In this document: positions 30,168-38,229 of the stretch, piece by piece
Numbering within the stretch: position 1 is the first letter of the stretch
Layout: the number at the start of each line of letters is the position of its first letter
Assembly: GCA_009909085.1 (NCBI GenBank)
Contig: JAAANX010000026.1
Location: 1-38,229 of the forward strand
Source of the DNA: Cyanobacteria bacterium GSL.Bin1
GTDB taxonomy: Bacteria; Cyanobacteriota; Cyanobacteriia; Cyanobacteriales; Rubidibacteraceae
Direction: 5' to 3'
Length of the DNA: 38,229 bases
The notes under the pieces: model-generated
The model's input: the letters and a program-made list of their open reading frames with translations, nothing else
The model's database searches: none
Told to the model about the DNA's origin: nothing
Position numbers and translations under genes: made by a program

Positions 30168-31307
30168 TTACAGAGGAACCGGTGAATCAACATAGATGGT
30201 TGGTTCGGCAAATTCAAACTGTAAACCTTCGGTTTGCAATTGCTTAGTAATCGATTCGTTGGCAATTTCTACTAAACGTTTTCGGATGGCGAGCGACTTT
30301 TCATTGGATCCTCTAATAAATAAGTTAATGCGAGCACGGGTAACGGGTTGATCCTCTAGTTCAAATAATGCAATTTGAATGCCTCCGGGATCGAGTCCAG
30401 AAAGCTCTTTATGAAAACTTTCTTCAATCACTTTGTAGACCAAAGCAGATTCTGACTCATCTAAGACACGAGCAAAATCGAGGTAAAATAGCACCATCAC
30501 TTTGGTGCCTCGGGAAATATTTTCCACATCCATGCTCACCATGAGTGAGTTAGGGGCGATTAAAAGAGTATTTTTAGCAGCAAGTCGGATTTTAGTCGAA
30601 CGAATGCCAATGGACTCCACTCGCCCGTAGATGTCTGCACCTCGGGGATTAAAGTTAGCCCGGATATACTCTCCTGGAAGATAAGGGCGATCCAGGTAAA
30701 GGATAATTGTCCCAACCACTTGCGATAGAGTCTCCTTCGCCGCAAAAGCAACGGCAACCCCGCCAATACCTACACCGGTCAGAAGGCTGATCAAATTGAT
30801 ACTTTGACTTTGGGCAAAGAAGATAACCGCAAAGAAACCAATGACAAAATTGGCAACGGTTTCACCCACAATCAAAAAATCATCTGCTTTCCGATTCAAA
30901 TGCTGAATCAGCTTCACCCCATAGAATCGAGTGAGTTGTCGGATGACTCGGGATAACAACCAAGCAACGGTTATGGTGAGGGGGAAATAAACCACCAACT
31001 TTAAGAAGTCATATAAACCGGGGTAAACTCGAAATAGGTTAATGTTAATGGCAGTAACGGCAAGAATTCCAGACCGAATTACTAATTGGCGCAAGGGACC
31101 CACTAAACGCTTGTAAGACTCGAAGAAGCTATCGGGAGCAAAGCGATGAACACTGGAGCGTAAAAAAGAGGGTAAGGTTAATCCTACTAACACGGCAAGG
31201 AGAGTAAATAAGATAAACCATCCTAGGCGAATGCCAAACGCTAACAATTGTCTTTGTAGTTCAGCATCAATTCCTAAGGCCTGTTGGAAAGTTTCTAGAA
31301 AATTCAT
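30168..31307 (-). CDS. MscS family mechanosensitive channel (copy 3)
   Basis: A 379-residue MscS channel, closest to copy 4. The shared core is LLTGVGIGGVAVAFAAKETLSQVVGTIILYLDRPYLPGEYIR, in which Lys replaces the usual Gln after AFAA, followed by DIYGRVESIGIRSTKIRL and NTLLIAPNSLMVSMDVENIS. The C-terminal FEFAEPTIYVDSPVPL is conserved among the paralogues. The intergenic distances (30 bp on each side) indicate one transcript. The Ala-Lys change lies in the pore-helix region and could alter ion selectivity; this is inference. Confidence 0.92.
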   Translation of the reverse strand: MNFLETFQQALGIDAELQRQLLAFGIRLGWFILFTLLAVLVGLTLPSFLRSSVHRFAPDSFFESYKRLVGPLRQLVIRSGILAVTAININLFRVYPGLYDFLKLVVYFPLTITVAWLLSRVIRQLTRFYGVKLIQHLNRKADDFLIVGETVANFVIGFFAVIFFAQSQSINLISLLTGVGIGGVAVAFAAKETLSQVVGTIILYLDRPYLPGEYIRANFNPRGADIYGRVESIGIRSTKIRLAAKNTLLIAPNSLMVSMDVENISRGTKVMVLFYLDFARVLDESESALVYKVIEESFHKELSGLDPGGIQIALFELEDQPVTRARINLFIRGSNEKSLAIRKRLVEIANESITKQLQTEGLQFEFAEPTIYVDSPVPL

Positions 31308-31337
31308 GAGTTTCCAAAACTTGCTGGCAAGTCATTT

Positions 31338-32510
31338 TTAGAGGGTTACTGGCGAATCGACATAAGTGGTGGGTTCGGCAAATTCAAATTTCAACCCCTG
31401 GGCTTGTAATTGATCGCTGATTGATTTGTTAGTAATTTCGACTAACCGTTTACGGATCATGATTGATTCTTCGTTCGATCCCATGACAAACAAGCTAATG
31501 CGAGCTCGGGTTCCCGGTTTGTCTTCCGGTTCAAACAGAGCAATTTTGGTACTGCCTGGGTCGAGTCCGAAGAGTTCTTTGTTGACACTTTCTTGAACCA
31601 CCTTATTCACTAACGCGCGCTCGGATTCATCCAGAACATTATAAAAATCAAGATAAAAGAGAACCATGACTTTCGTTCCCCGAGAGATATTTTCGATATC
31701 TTTAGTGACCATCAAGGAGTTGGGAACCACTAATAAGGTATTGGTAGCGGAAATCCGCAGTTTAGTCGAACGTAAGCCAATGGACTCGATGCGCCCATAA
31801 ACATCTTCTTGGGTAACCACAAAGTTAATGCGAACGTATTCTCCAGGAAGATAAGGACGGTCTAAATAAATAACAATGGTGGCAAGAATTTGGGAGAGGG
31901 CTTCTTGGGCTGCAAACGCGATCGCGATCCCCCCAATCCCTAAACCGGTTAGTAAGGCAATCAGGTTAAAGTTTTTACTTTGAGCAAAAATCAACACCGC
32001 AAGAAAGCCAATGATCACATTCACTGTGTTTTCAAAAATCAGAATGAGATCGTTCACTTCTTGACTCACTCGTTTGAGAAGAGTTACACCATAAATCCGA
32101 ATCGCTTGTTTGGCCACTCTTGACACCAGCCAGGCGACACTGGCCATTACCGCAAAATCAGCAATAAAGTTAATCACGCCATAAAACGGCTCATAACTCT
32201 TGAGGAAATTGAGACTAATATCAATGAGGATTAGGCTCAGTGTTCTCACAAAAGCATCACGGAAGGGATCGGTAAAGGTTTTGTATTCTTGAAATTTTTC
32301 TGGGGGCAGCGATCGCGCAGTAAACCACAGCAGAATCGAAGGGGTGACCCGACTCACCAGAATGGCAAGGACAATGCAGATTAATAATCCTGCCAAACGA
32401 ATTCCCAACAGAATCAGGAATTCTCGCGTAGGTTGGTCAAACTCCAAAAGCTGGGAAACCTTCCAATTTTCTGGAAGAATTTGTAAGGGATTAAAGGCAA
32501 GTAGATTCAT
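31338..32510 (-). CDS. MscS family mechanosensitive channel (copy 2)
   Basis: A 390-residue MscS channel. Core LLTGLGIGGIAIAFAAQEALSQILATIVIYLDRPYLPGEYVRIN, then DVYGRIESIGLRSTKLRI and NTLLVVPNSLMVTKDIENIS. The C-terminal domain is very close to that of copy 3 (ESVNKELFGLDPGSTKIALFEPEDKPGTRARI). The N-terminal membrane part differs more, so the channels may gate differently. It lies 27 bp downstream of copy 1. Confidence 0.92.
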   Translation of the reverse strand: MNLLAFNPLQILPENWKVSQLLEFDQPTREFLILLGIRLAGLLICIVLAILVSRVTPSILLWFTARSLPPEKFQEYKTFTDPFRDAFVRTLSLILIDISLNFLKSYEPFYGVINFIADFAVMASVAWLVSRVAKQAIRIYGVTLLKRVSQEVNDLILIFENTVNVIIGFLAVLIFAQSKNFNLIALLTGLGIGGIAIAFAAQEALSQILATIVIYLDRPYLPGEYVRINFVVTQEDVYGRIESIGLRSTKLRISATNTLLVVPNSLMVTKDIENISRGTKVMVLFYLDFYNVLDESERALVNKVVQESVNKELFGLDPGSTKIALFEPEDKPGTRARISLFVMGSNEESIMIRKRLVEITNKSISDQLQAQGLKFEFAEPTTYVDSPVTL

Positions 32511-32537
32511 CGCGCTTCAATATTCATTCAATGTGGA

Positions 32538-33761
32538 CTAGATATTCATTGGAGAATCGACATTAATCGGTTTCTTGTCAATTTGGAAACCAATGCCGTA
32601 ATCTTTGAGACGTTTACTAATGTTCCGTCGGGCAGCATCTAAGAGTTGGGTCCGAATTTCCAGCGCCATTGAACCTGAGCCAAGAATAAAGAACGTCACC
32701 TGCGCTTTCACTTGCCCTGATCGACCATTACTCGTGTTACCAACATCCTGGAAGGTAACCTCCGTTAAGCGATGGTCAATCCCATAAATATCTTTGGTGC
32801 TGTCGAGGATAATCTGGCGCACCAATGCCTTTTCTTGTTCCGGAATACTGCGCTCAAAAAAGATATTGAGCAGGGTAATAATTTTCTGCGCTCCCGAGAG
32901 ATTCTCAATCGACATCTGGGTGAGCATACTATTGGGAATCACCACGAGGGTTCCTTTCCCCGAAAGACGGATTTTACTGGAACGCCAGCCGATGGCTTCT
33001 ACCCGACCAAAGGTGCCATCTTGGAGATGAATATAATCATCGACCACAAAGGGACGATCAACATATAGAAGAATCGTCCATAAGACTTGTTCGAGAACTT
33101 TCTGAGACGCAAACGCGATCGCCAAACCACCAACGCCAATACTTGCAATTAAGCCCGTGATACTAAGGCGATGAGACTCGGCAAAGATAAAGATAACAAT
33201 CAGAATAATCAGAGCATTAGCCACAAATTTGATAAAGGCTAACAGCTCACTGTTGACATTGTTTCGGCTTCTCAGCGCTAAATCGAGGAGATATCCCCCA
33301 AAAAATTGATCAAAGAGGGTAAACGCTAAAAGACAAATATTAATCGCGATCGCGCCACCGAGAAAAAATTCACTGATGTATAACCAAGTGGGTTTATCCG
33401 GGGTTAATAATAAAACAATATCCCCAATGGAAAGGAAGAAAGATAACGCAATCCATCTCTGATAAGGGGCAAAGATTTGTTGATAGGCTTCTCGTAATTC
33501 GGAAGGGAGAAAACGAGAAACCAGAAAGCTCAGAATCCTTGGAATAACAAAAATAGTGGTGATGATAAGGAGAGCAAAAAATCCTACAATCAGATAAATG
33601 GGGTCGATAGAGATCGGTTGTCCAGAAGTCAATCGCTCTACTTGATCAAATAACTCCAGCATCGACTCTGCCGCTTCTAGAGAAGACGAATCTGTCTCTA
33701 AAAAATGTTGAAAAGTTGGAAAGAAATAATTCTGATTGGTCGTGCTGAACACAGTAATCAT
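32538..33761 (-). CDS. MscS family mechanosensitive channel (copy 1, divergent)
   Basis: A 407-residue MscS channel, first gene of the operon. It has extra N-terminal sequence (about 55 soluble residues, TDSSSLEAAESMLELFDQVE) before the membrane helices. The pore region is GLIASIGVGGLAIAFASQKVLEQVLWTILLYVDRPFVVDDYI, and the beta domain is GRVEAIGWRSSKIRLSGKGTLVVIPNSML. The C-terminus QIDKKPINVDSPMNI keeps the VDSP ending shared by all four. It is the least similar member, so it probably predates the duplications that gave copies 2-4. TACAAT about 45 bp upstream is a weak -10. Confidence 0.9.
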   Translation of the reverse strand: MITVFSTTNQNYFFPTFQHFLETDSSSLEAAESMLELFDQVERLTSGQPISIDPIYLIVGFFALLIITTIFVIPRILSFLVSRFLPSELREAYQQIFAPYQRWIALSFFLSIGDIVLLLTPDKPTWLYISEFFLGGAIAINICLLAFTLFDQFFGGYLLDLALRSRNNVNSELLAFIKFVANALIILIVIFIFAESHRLSITGLIASIGVGGLAIAFASQKVLEQVLWTILLYVDRPFVVDDYIHLQDGTFGRVEAIGWRSSKIRLSGKGTLVVIPNSMLTQMSIENLSGAQKIITLLNIFFERSIPEQEKALVRQIILDSTKDIYGIDHRLTEVTFQDVGNTSNGRSGQVKAQVTFFILGSGSMALEIRTQLLDAARRNISKRLKDYGIGFQIDKKPINVDSPMNI

Positions 33762-33877
33762 CTGGCCTTATGGCAAGAATAAACAACGAATTCCAGCACA
33801 TTGTACAGGACTAAATTTATTTTTGCATACCCCTAAATGCTGAGTTTAACTTATAACTAATTGGAGATGACTTCTGT

Positions 33878-34324
33878 TTAAGAGGATGTTACTTCTGACT
33901 GAGCCATATTAAACCCTAATGCTTTCTTCTTCATGGTTTGAAAAATATTATAAAAGCCGTTGGCGCGGGAGGGAGTCAGGCTTACTTTTAAACCAGTTTC
34001 CTCAATAAAATCAGGAGAAATCTGTAAAATTTCTTCTGGAGTTAAGTCATTTAAACCATCAATTAAAAAGGCAACTAACCCTTTCACTAACTGGGCATCA
34101 GAATCCCCTAAATAGTGAACTTTACCATCTTGAAGACTAGCGGTAATATACACTTGAGAAACACAACCAGATACTTTATTTTCGGGATTTTTTGCCTCTT
34201 CTGGCATGATTTCTAATTTCTTGGCATACCACAGCAATTGCTGATATTTTTGTTTCGGATCGCTGCGACGTTTGAAACGTTGTACAATTTTTTCTAACTT
34301 GGGTGGCAAAGCAGTAGCAGACAT
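33878..34324 (-). CDS. sufE: SufE family sulfur-acceptor protein
   Basis: A 148-residue SufE, which takes persulfide sulfur from cysteine desulfurase SufS and delivers it for Fe-S cluster assembly. The active Cys54 lies in KVSGCVSQVYI. The flanking blocks are KYQQLLWYAKKLEIMPEEAKNPENK and SDAQLVKGLVAFLIDGL, and PSRANGFYNIFQTMKKKAL closes the fold. I choose ATG 34324: the frame extends 5 codons to a TTG, but that TTG is part of the AGAAGGAAC ribosome binding site. It is divergent from bvdR. sufS is not nearby. Confidence 0.93.
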   Translation of the reverse strand: MSATALPPKLEKIVQRFKRRSDPKQKYQQLLWYAKKLEIMPEEAKNPENKVSGCVSQVYITASLQDGKVHYLGDSDAQLVKGLVAFLIDGLNDLTPEEILQISPDFIEETGLKVSLTPSRANGFYNIFQTMKKKALGFNMAQSEVTSS

Positions 34325-34396
34325 TTCGTTCCTTCTCAATTTATGCTTCTTACTGGCTAGTCCCCTATATCATAACAATTTCATCCCTTGGCACTT

Positions 34397-35377
34397 ATGA
34401 CACAATTGATTCAGATTGGTATTATTGGCACTGGTTTTGCTGCGCAAAAACGCGCGGAAGCATTTGCCCAAGACAATCGCGCTCAAGTCGTTGCAGTTGC
34501 AGGATATCGCCCAGAAAGCCGAGAAACTTTTTGTCAAACCTATGGCGTTACCGGTTACGATTCCCCGCATCGTCTAATTGCTAACCCCGATCTGGATCTG
34601 GTTGTCATCTGTAATATTAATGCAGAACATGGGAAGTTAGCCCAAGCGGCTTTAGAAGCGGAAAAGCACGTTGTTTTAGAATATCCCCTGGCTTTAAATC
34701 CGGAACAAGCGCAATATCTAATCACCCTAGCCAAGCAAAAAGACAAACTGCTTCATGTGGAACACATTGAATTACTCGGTGGCTTACACAATGCCATTCG
34801 GGAGTGGTTGCCTAAAATTGGCAACGTTTTTTATGCCCGTTATAGTACGATTAATCCCCAACGTCCGGCGCCGCAAAAATGGACGTATCACAAGCAGTTA
34901 TTTGGCTTTCCCTTTAGTGGGGCACTATCCCGATTTCATCGCTTTACAGACTTATTTGGCAAGGTCAATGCTGTGAATTGTCATAGTCGCTATTGGGACA
35001 GAGAAAACCCAGATCAATATTTTGCCTGTTTAACTCATGCGCAACTCCAGTTTGCCAATGGCTTACTTGCAGATATCATCTATGGCAAAGGAGAAGTCTT
35101 TTGGCAACCGAACCGTCTTTTTGAATTGCATGGCGATGAAGGCACTTTGATTTTTGATGGCAATGAGGGAAAACTGATTCGAGGTGAGGAAGAAATGCCA
35201 ATTGCAGTGGGGAGTCGGCGCGGGTTATTTGCCAAAGATACTGGGTTGGTGCTTGATTATTTGACAACTGGGAAATCGCTTTATGTCGCCGTTACATCTA
35301 GTTACTATGCAACGAGAGTCGCCGATGCAGCGCGAGTGGCTGCAGAAACCGGTAAAACAATCTTTTTGGAAAATTAA
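34397..35377 (+). CDS. bvdR: Biliverdin reductase BvdR
   Basis: A 326-residue Gfo/Idh/MocA-fold reductase. The N-terminus has a Rossmann strand with GIIGTGFAAQKRAEAF. The rest shows the cyanobacterial BvdR hallmarks: LLHVEHIELLGG, VFYARYSTI, APQKWTYHKQLFGFP, LSRFHRFTDLFG and AVGSRRGLF. It reduces biliverdin IXalpha to bilirubin with NAD(P)H and is linked to phycobiliprotein biogenesis and redox protection. The start is ATG 34397; a TTG three codons upstream is open. The beta-amylase-like gene begins 3 bp after its stop, so the two are probably co-transcribed. Confidence 0.9.
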   Translation: MTQLIQIGIIGTGFAAQKRAEAFAQDNRAQVVAVAGYRPESRETFCQTYGVTGYDSPHRLIANPDLDLVVICNINAEHGKLAQAALEAEKHVVLEYPLALNPEQAQYLITLAKQKDKLLHVEHIELLGGLHNAIREWLPKIGNVFYARYSTINPQRPAPQKWTYHKQLFGFPFSGALSRFHRFTDLFGKVNAVNCHSRYWDRENPDQYFACLTHAQLQFANGLLADIIYGKGEVFWQPNRLFELHGDEGTLIFDGNEGKLIRGEEEMPIAVGSRRGLFAKDTGLVLDYLTTGKSLYVAVTSSYYATRVADAARVAAETGKTIFLEN

Positions 35378-35380
35378 TCA

Positions 35381-36811
35381 TTGCTGAAGGTGAAGCAACG
35401 ACGCAAGCTTGCAATTCGTTTCTTGTTTGGGGTCATCGCCGCGATCGCGCTGACTTTTCCCTGGCAAGGGGTTACTTCTCCCACGCCAGTCAAAGACTTT
35501 AACGCCATTGCCCCTTTAGAAATCAGAATGGAACAAGAATGGCGGGCATTTCGCCGTCAACTCGCGATCGCGCAAGCCATGGGAATCGATGCCATTGCCA
35601 CCGATATCTGGTGGGGAAAAGTGGAAGCGCAAGGGGATCAACAATTTAATTGGGACTATTATGACCGCTTAGTTGCAGAAATTGAAGCGGCAAACTTACA
35701 TTGGATTCCCATTCTCTCCTTTCATCAATGTGGCGGGAATGTCGGTGATGATTGTGAGATTCCGATTCCCTCCTGGATTTGGACCCATTTCCCTAGTGTT
35801 TCCCCGCGAGATCTCCAATATGTCAGTGAAAAGGGCAATGCGAGTCCAGAAGTCGTTGCGTTGTGGGCGGATCAATTGGTGATTCCGCAATATCAGGAAT
35901 TCATGGTTGCCTTTAGCCAACGCTATAGTGACCAAGCAGAAATTATTGACGAAATCCAAATCAGTCTTGGTTCAGCGAGTGAATTGCGCTATCCCTCTTA
36001 TAATGCCCATGATGATTATCACTATCCCCATCGCGGTTATTTTCAAGCCTACAGTGACCCGGCAAAGGCGTCTTTTCAAAGATATGTGCGCGATCGTTAT
36101 GGCACTTTAGAAACAGTGAATCGTGCCTGGCAAACCCGTTTAACCTTCTGGCAACATATTCAGCCACCGCAACAGCCGGAACAATTTGTGCAACAGCGCG
36201 ACTACAGGGATACGCAGTATGGGAGAGACTTCATCGATTGGTATCACCAATCATTGCTTCATCATGGTCAACAGATGTTAGAGACAGCCCATCAAACGCT
36301 ACAGGGGGAGTTTAGTAAAATTCCTTTGGGCATAAAAATTCCTGGGATTCATTGGCAAATTGCCCACCCCAAAACACCTCGCATTACTGAAATCACAACA
36401 GGGTTAATTCCAACCAACATTAATTTTCACAGTCCGACCACTGGTTATGGTTATCTGCCCCTACTGCAACAAGTGGCGAATTATCTGAAAACCGCAACCT
36501 CTCGCGAAGTGATTTTGCATTACACCGCCGTAGAATTTTCCAATGGGCGCGATCAAAAACTGAAAGCCCATTCTCGGGCGAAAGATTTAGTGGGATGGAT
36601 TGCCACCACTGCTGGTGAACTTGGCATTCCCCTGAAAGCAGAAAATGCGTTACAAGGAGAACTGAGCAATCCCAAAGCTTGGGAAAATATTAATGGAGCC
36701 CTCAACCGCTATCCCTTCTCCGGGTTTACAGCTTTACGCTTAGCAGAGGTGACACAAAATCCAGTTGCCCATCGCCAGTACCGACAATTGATTCAAAACT
36801 CGACTGACTAA
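35381..36811 (+). CDS. GH14 beta-amylase, secreted
   Basis: A 476-residue glycoside hydrolase family 14 enzyme that releases beta-maltose from the non-reducing ends of alpha-glucans. GIDAIATDIWWGKVE and LSFHQCGGNVGDDCEIPIP are the N-terminal barrel signatures. Glu201 (ASELRYPSY) is the catalytic acid and Glu421 (AENAL) the catalytic base. KIPGIHWQIAHP is the inner loop. A signal peptide (RRKLAIRFLFGVIAAIALTF) makes it periplasmic or extracellular, unlike cytosolic glycogen. The start is TTG at 35381; a GTG at 35390 is the alternative. It follows bvdR by 3 bp. Confidence 0.88.
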   Translation: MLKVKQRRKLAIRFLFGVIAAIALTFPWQGVTSPTPVKDFNAIAPLEIRMEQEWRAFRRQLAIAQAMGIDAIATDIWWGKVEAQGDQQFNWDYYDRLVAEIEAANLHWIPILSFHQCGGNVGDDCEIPIPSWIWTHFPSVSPRDLQYVSEKGNASPEVVALWADQLVIPQYQEFMVAFSQRYSDQAEIIDEIQISLGSASELRYPSYNAHDDYHYPHRGYFQAYSDPAKASFQRYVRDRYGTLETVNRAWQTRLTFWQHIQPPQQPEQFVQQRDYRDTQYGRDFIDWYHQSLLHHGQQMLETAHQTLQGEFSKIPLGIKIPGIHWQIAHPKTPRITEITTGLIPTNINFHSPTTGYGYLPLLQQVANYLKTATSREVILHYTAVEFSNGRDQKLKAHSRAKDLVGWIATTAGELGIPLKAENALQGELSNPKAWENINGALNRYPFSGFTALRLAEVTQNPVAHRQYRQLIQNSTD

Positions 36812-36824
36812 CCTCAGTATAGTC

Positions 36825-37016
36825 TCAGTTGTATCTTTTGGGGCCTTTTTTCAGCAAGAGAAAACTTACATCCTCTGCTGCTCGATCAACCCCAGCAATT
36901 AAGGCTTGAATATTTTCACTATAGCGTTGTAAGCAAGGAAACAGGGAAAAGTGAACCGTAGGATACAGGTTGGTTTCAACAGTGCGGAATGTCTTAACCG
37001 CCGATCCTGCGGGAAT
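36825..37016 (-). pseudogene. N-terminally truncated gene remnant
   Basis: 63 codons read open from an in-frame TAA (just upstream at 37017-37019) to TGA at 36825-36827, without a start codon. The protein reads IPAGSAVKTFRTVETNLYPT then VHFSLFPCLQRYSENIQALI and ends KKGPKRYN. The frame is coherent and its stop lies 13 bp from the convergent beta-amylase stop, so it is the 3' end of a decayed gene. I recognise no family. The upstream part (37020-37182) shows no matching frame. Confidence 0.5.
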
Positions 37017-37182
37017 TTAATGCATCAAAAAAATTGGTATAAGTTCTTTAGTAAAATCTAATCGAGAGCGTTCAGCAGCGATATTGGAAGGATAAATTTC
37101 TTTTCAATACAGGTCGCATTGCTGTTATGTAATTCTTGTCTTTTGTTCCTGCATTACTCAATTTAGCGTCTGAAGTCGATCG

Positions 37183-37911
37183 CTATTTCCAGGATTCAAT
37201 CTGGTTTTGATGCACTCTCTTGAACTGGAATTGTACTTCTTGGTAGCGCTCACCTATATAAACCAGTAGAGCCCAGATAAAGACTATAACGCCTATAATT
37301 TCAAGACTTTCTTCGATAGTGACAATGATTTGATATGTTAAATTTGTCATCCCATAGGTTTCAGCGAAGTATCCACCAATTAACTCAATTCCCATAGCAC
37401 CGCAAAGGTAAATGCTAGCAGCAATTAAGAAAGCGATCTTCGTTTGTTCAGGAAGGCGTAACCAAAATTTCAACAAAATCAGTGCCACTATAGAGACAAG
37501 GAAAAAATAAGGTATGACCCAGGCAAAATAAAAAATACCAAGATTATCGTTACCTAATAGTGTACGCATTGGAGATATAAGTTCTTCGTGTACGCTAAAA
37601 ACTTCATCAAATGCCATATAGAAAAATCCGACGGCAAGGAATCTCCAATAGATTGGTCTTTTTTCAAGAAGAGTGATAATGGCCAGGAGTAAAGCTGAAA
37701 AAAGTAGTAAAAGGGCAGAATAATAAGTCGGAAGATTTTTCTCATGGTCAACATTGACCAGATTAATAAATTTGAGGGTTAGGGGATCTTGAATCCCATT
37801 CAAATAAATTATTAACTGTCCTGTAACACTAGCCAGGATCAGGATAAAAGCGATTGTCCCCAGAAAAACAGCAAACCAAGATGGAGATAACTGTATATTT
37901 CTTTTTCTCAT
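37183..37911 (-). CDS. Polytopic membrane protein, unknown family
   Basis: A 242-residue protein with about six membrane helices (residues 13-36, 62-82, 88-105, 125-147, 158-178 and 194-220). Acidic and His residues sit in or next to the membrane parts: FDEVFSVHEE (Asp102, Glu103, His108, Glu109), GIELIGG (Glu176) and IEESLEIIG (Glu200, Glu201, Glu204). That arrangement of D/E and H pairs could bind a metal. It has a basic N-terminus and C-terminus. No signal peptide is seen. I do not recognise the family, and the neighbours give no hint. Confidence 0.75.
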   Translation of the reverse strand: MRKRNIQLSPSWFAVFLGTIAFILILASVTGQLIIYLNGIQDPLTLKFINLVNVDHEKNLPTYYSALLLLFSALLLAIITLLEKRPIYWRFLAVGFFYMAFDEVFSVHEELISPMRTLLGNDNLGIFYFAWVIPYFFLVSIVALILLKFWLRLPEQTKIAFLIAASIYLCGAMGIELIGGYFAETYGMTNLTYQIIVTIEESLEIIGVIVFIWALLVYIGERYQEVQFQFKRVHQNQIESWK

Positions 37912-38041
37912 TTCAAAATCATTAGTTAAATTAAGCTTACTTTTAGCTTAACCTATACTTAACCTAGTGGGCTGTCAACTTAGAAATGAGCAATGCATCA
38001 AGCTAAGAAATAGGATAATTCCAAGTTTTCAGAAACATACT

Positions 38042-38095
38042 ATTCCTCAAAACAAACTTGATGACTTACTAGTGCAACGCCGTAGAAGTAACTGA
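38042..38095 (+). pseudogene. Transposase C-terminal remnant
   Basis: The frame IPQNKLDDLLVQRRRSN followed by TGA contains copy B of the 45-bp repeat (38069-38113). The ending resembles C-termini of transposases, and the same LVQR-RSN ending is repeated at 24.1 kb. No catalytic part remains. Family assignment is not possible. Confidence 0.45.
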
Positions 38096-38113
38096 CCACT
38101 AAAGTTGAACTAA
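38069..38113 (+). repeat. 45-bp inverted-repeat copy B
   Basis: Identical to 24086-24130 on the opposite strand except one position. The flanks differ completely. Confidence 0.8.
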
Positions 38114-38123
38114 TACCAATTTG

Positions 38124-38229
38124 CTAAATACCTGCTACAGATAGTGCTTCCAAAATAAATTGCCAACCCGTTACCGAAGCAATCACTTCAGTTGTTAAGC
38201 TGTTCAACATTTCTCTGAGTTTTTCTCTC
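38124..38229 (-). CDS. 3' end of an unknown gene, cut by the window edge
   Basis: The last 34 codons of a minus-strand gene entering from the right: REKLREMLNSLTTEVIASVT then GWQFILEALSVAGI and a TAG stop. The frame is open to the window edge. There is too little to name a family. The transposase remnant and the 45-bp repeat lie directly after its stop. Confidence 0.5.
   Translation of the reverse strand, partial: REKLREMLNSLTTEVIASVTGWQFILEALSVAGI

Noticed and set aside
34555-34746. Antisense ORFs inside bvdR, proC, moaA and the mscS genes
   Set aside because: They follow the third-position pattern of the gene on the other strand, lack ribosome binding sites and have no recognisable domains.

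Overview
The window looks like a chromosomal segment of a unicellular cyanobacterium. The HIP1 palindrome (GCGATCGC, usually as CGCGATCGCG) recurs through most of the sequence. Cyanobacterial hallmark genes are present: pipX-pipY, sepF-proC, bvdR, a cyanobacterial-type fur, a PAP/fibrillin protein and several small thylakoid-type membrane proteins. Four tandem MscS channels would suit a salt-tolerant member such as the Halothece/Euhalothece group, but that placement is inference.

Layout. 1-1.4 kb: a tnpB gene without tnpA, divergent from a tiny ribbon-helix-helix gene across an operator-like spacer. 1.5-4.6 kb: a tight SDR-SDR-flavin monooxygenase operon. 4.8-7.6 kb: pipX-pipY with a perfect NtcA-type site, then sepF and proC (nitrogen signalling, PLP homeostasis, division, proline). 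7.7-18.7 kb: mostly housekeeping genes: 2-Cys peroxiredoxin, tRNA-Val, a DUF3352 protein, rpmI-rplT, a solute-binding protein, a TPR protein, KDPG aldolase, a MidA-type methyltransferase, a J-domain protein, a sugar-nucleotide epimerase, small membrane proteins and a PlsC-like acyltransferase. 18.8-22.5 kb: a VOC protein with a strong terminator, a complete IS607-type element, a fibrillin protein and 3-methyladenine DNA glycosylase. 22.6-27.3 kb: an accessory zone with a truncated DUF72 gene, a DUF4365 nuclease-like protein, an internally duplicated CAP-domain gene, an IS200/IS605 element and gene debris. 27.3-36.8 kb: moaA, fur, four mscS paralogues, sufE and bvdR followed by a GH14 beta-amylase. 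36.8-38.2 kb: a decayed gene, a polytopic membrane protein, a transposase-tail remnant and the 3' end of another gene.

The most distinctive points are: three TnpB nucleases with intact active-site motifs in three different contexts (RHH-linked, IS607, IS200/IS605); an IS605-type TnpA whose HUH motif reads Gln-Val-His; a CAP gene made of two 135-codon copies that differ almost only at synonymous sites, with a ribosome binding site before the second copy; a 45-bp inverted repeat (one mismatch) at 24.1 and 38.1 kb; and the four-gene mscS array. No CRISPR array, prophage module or rRNA operon was seen.
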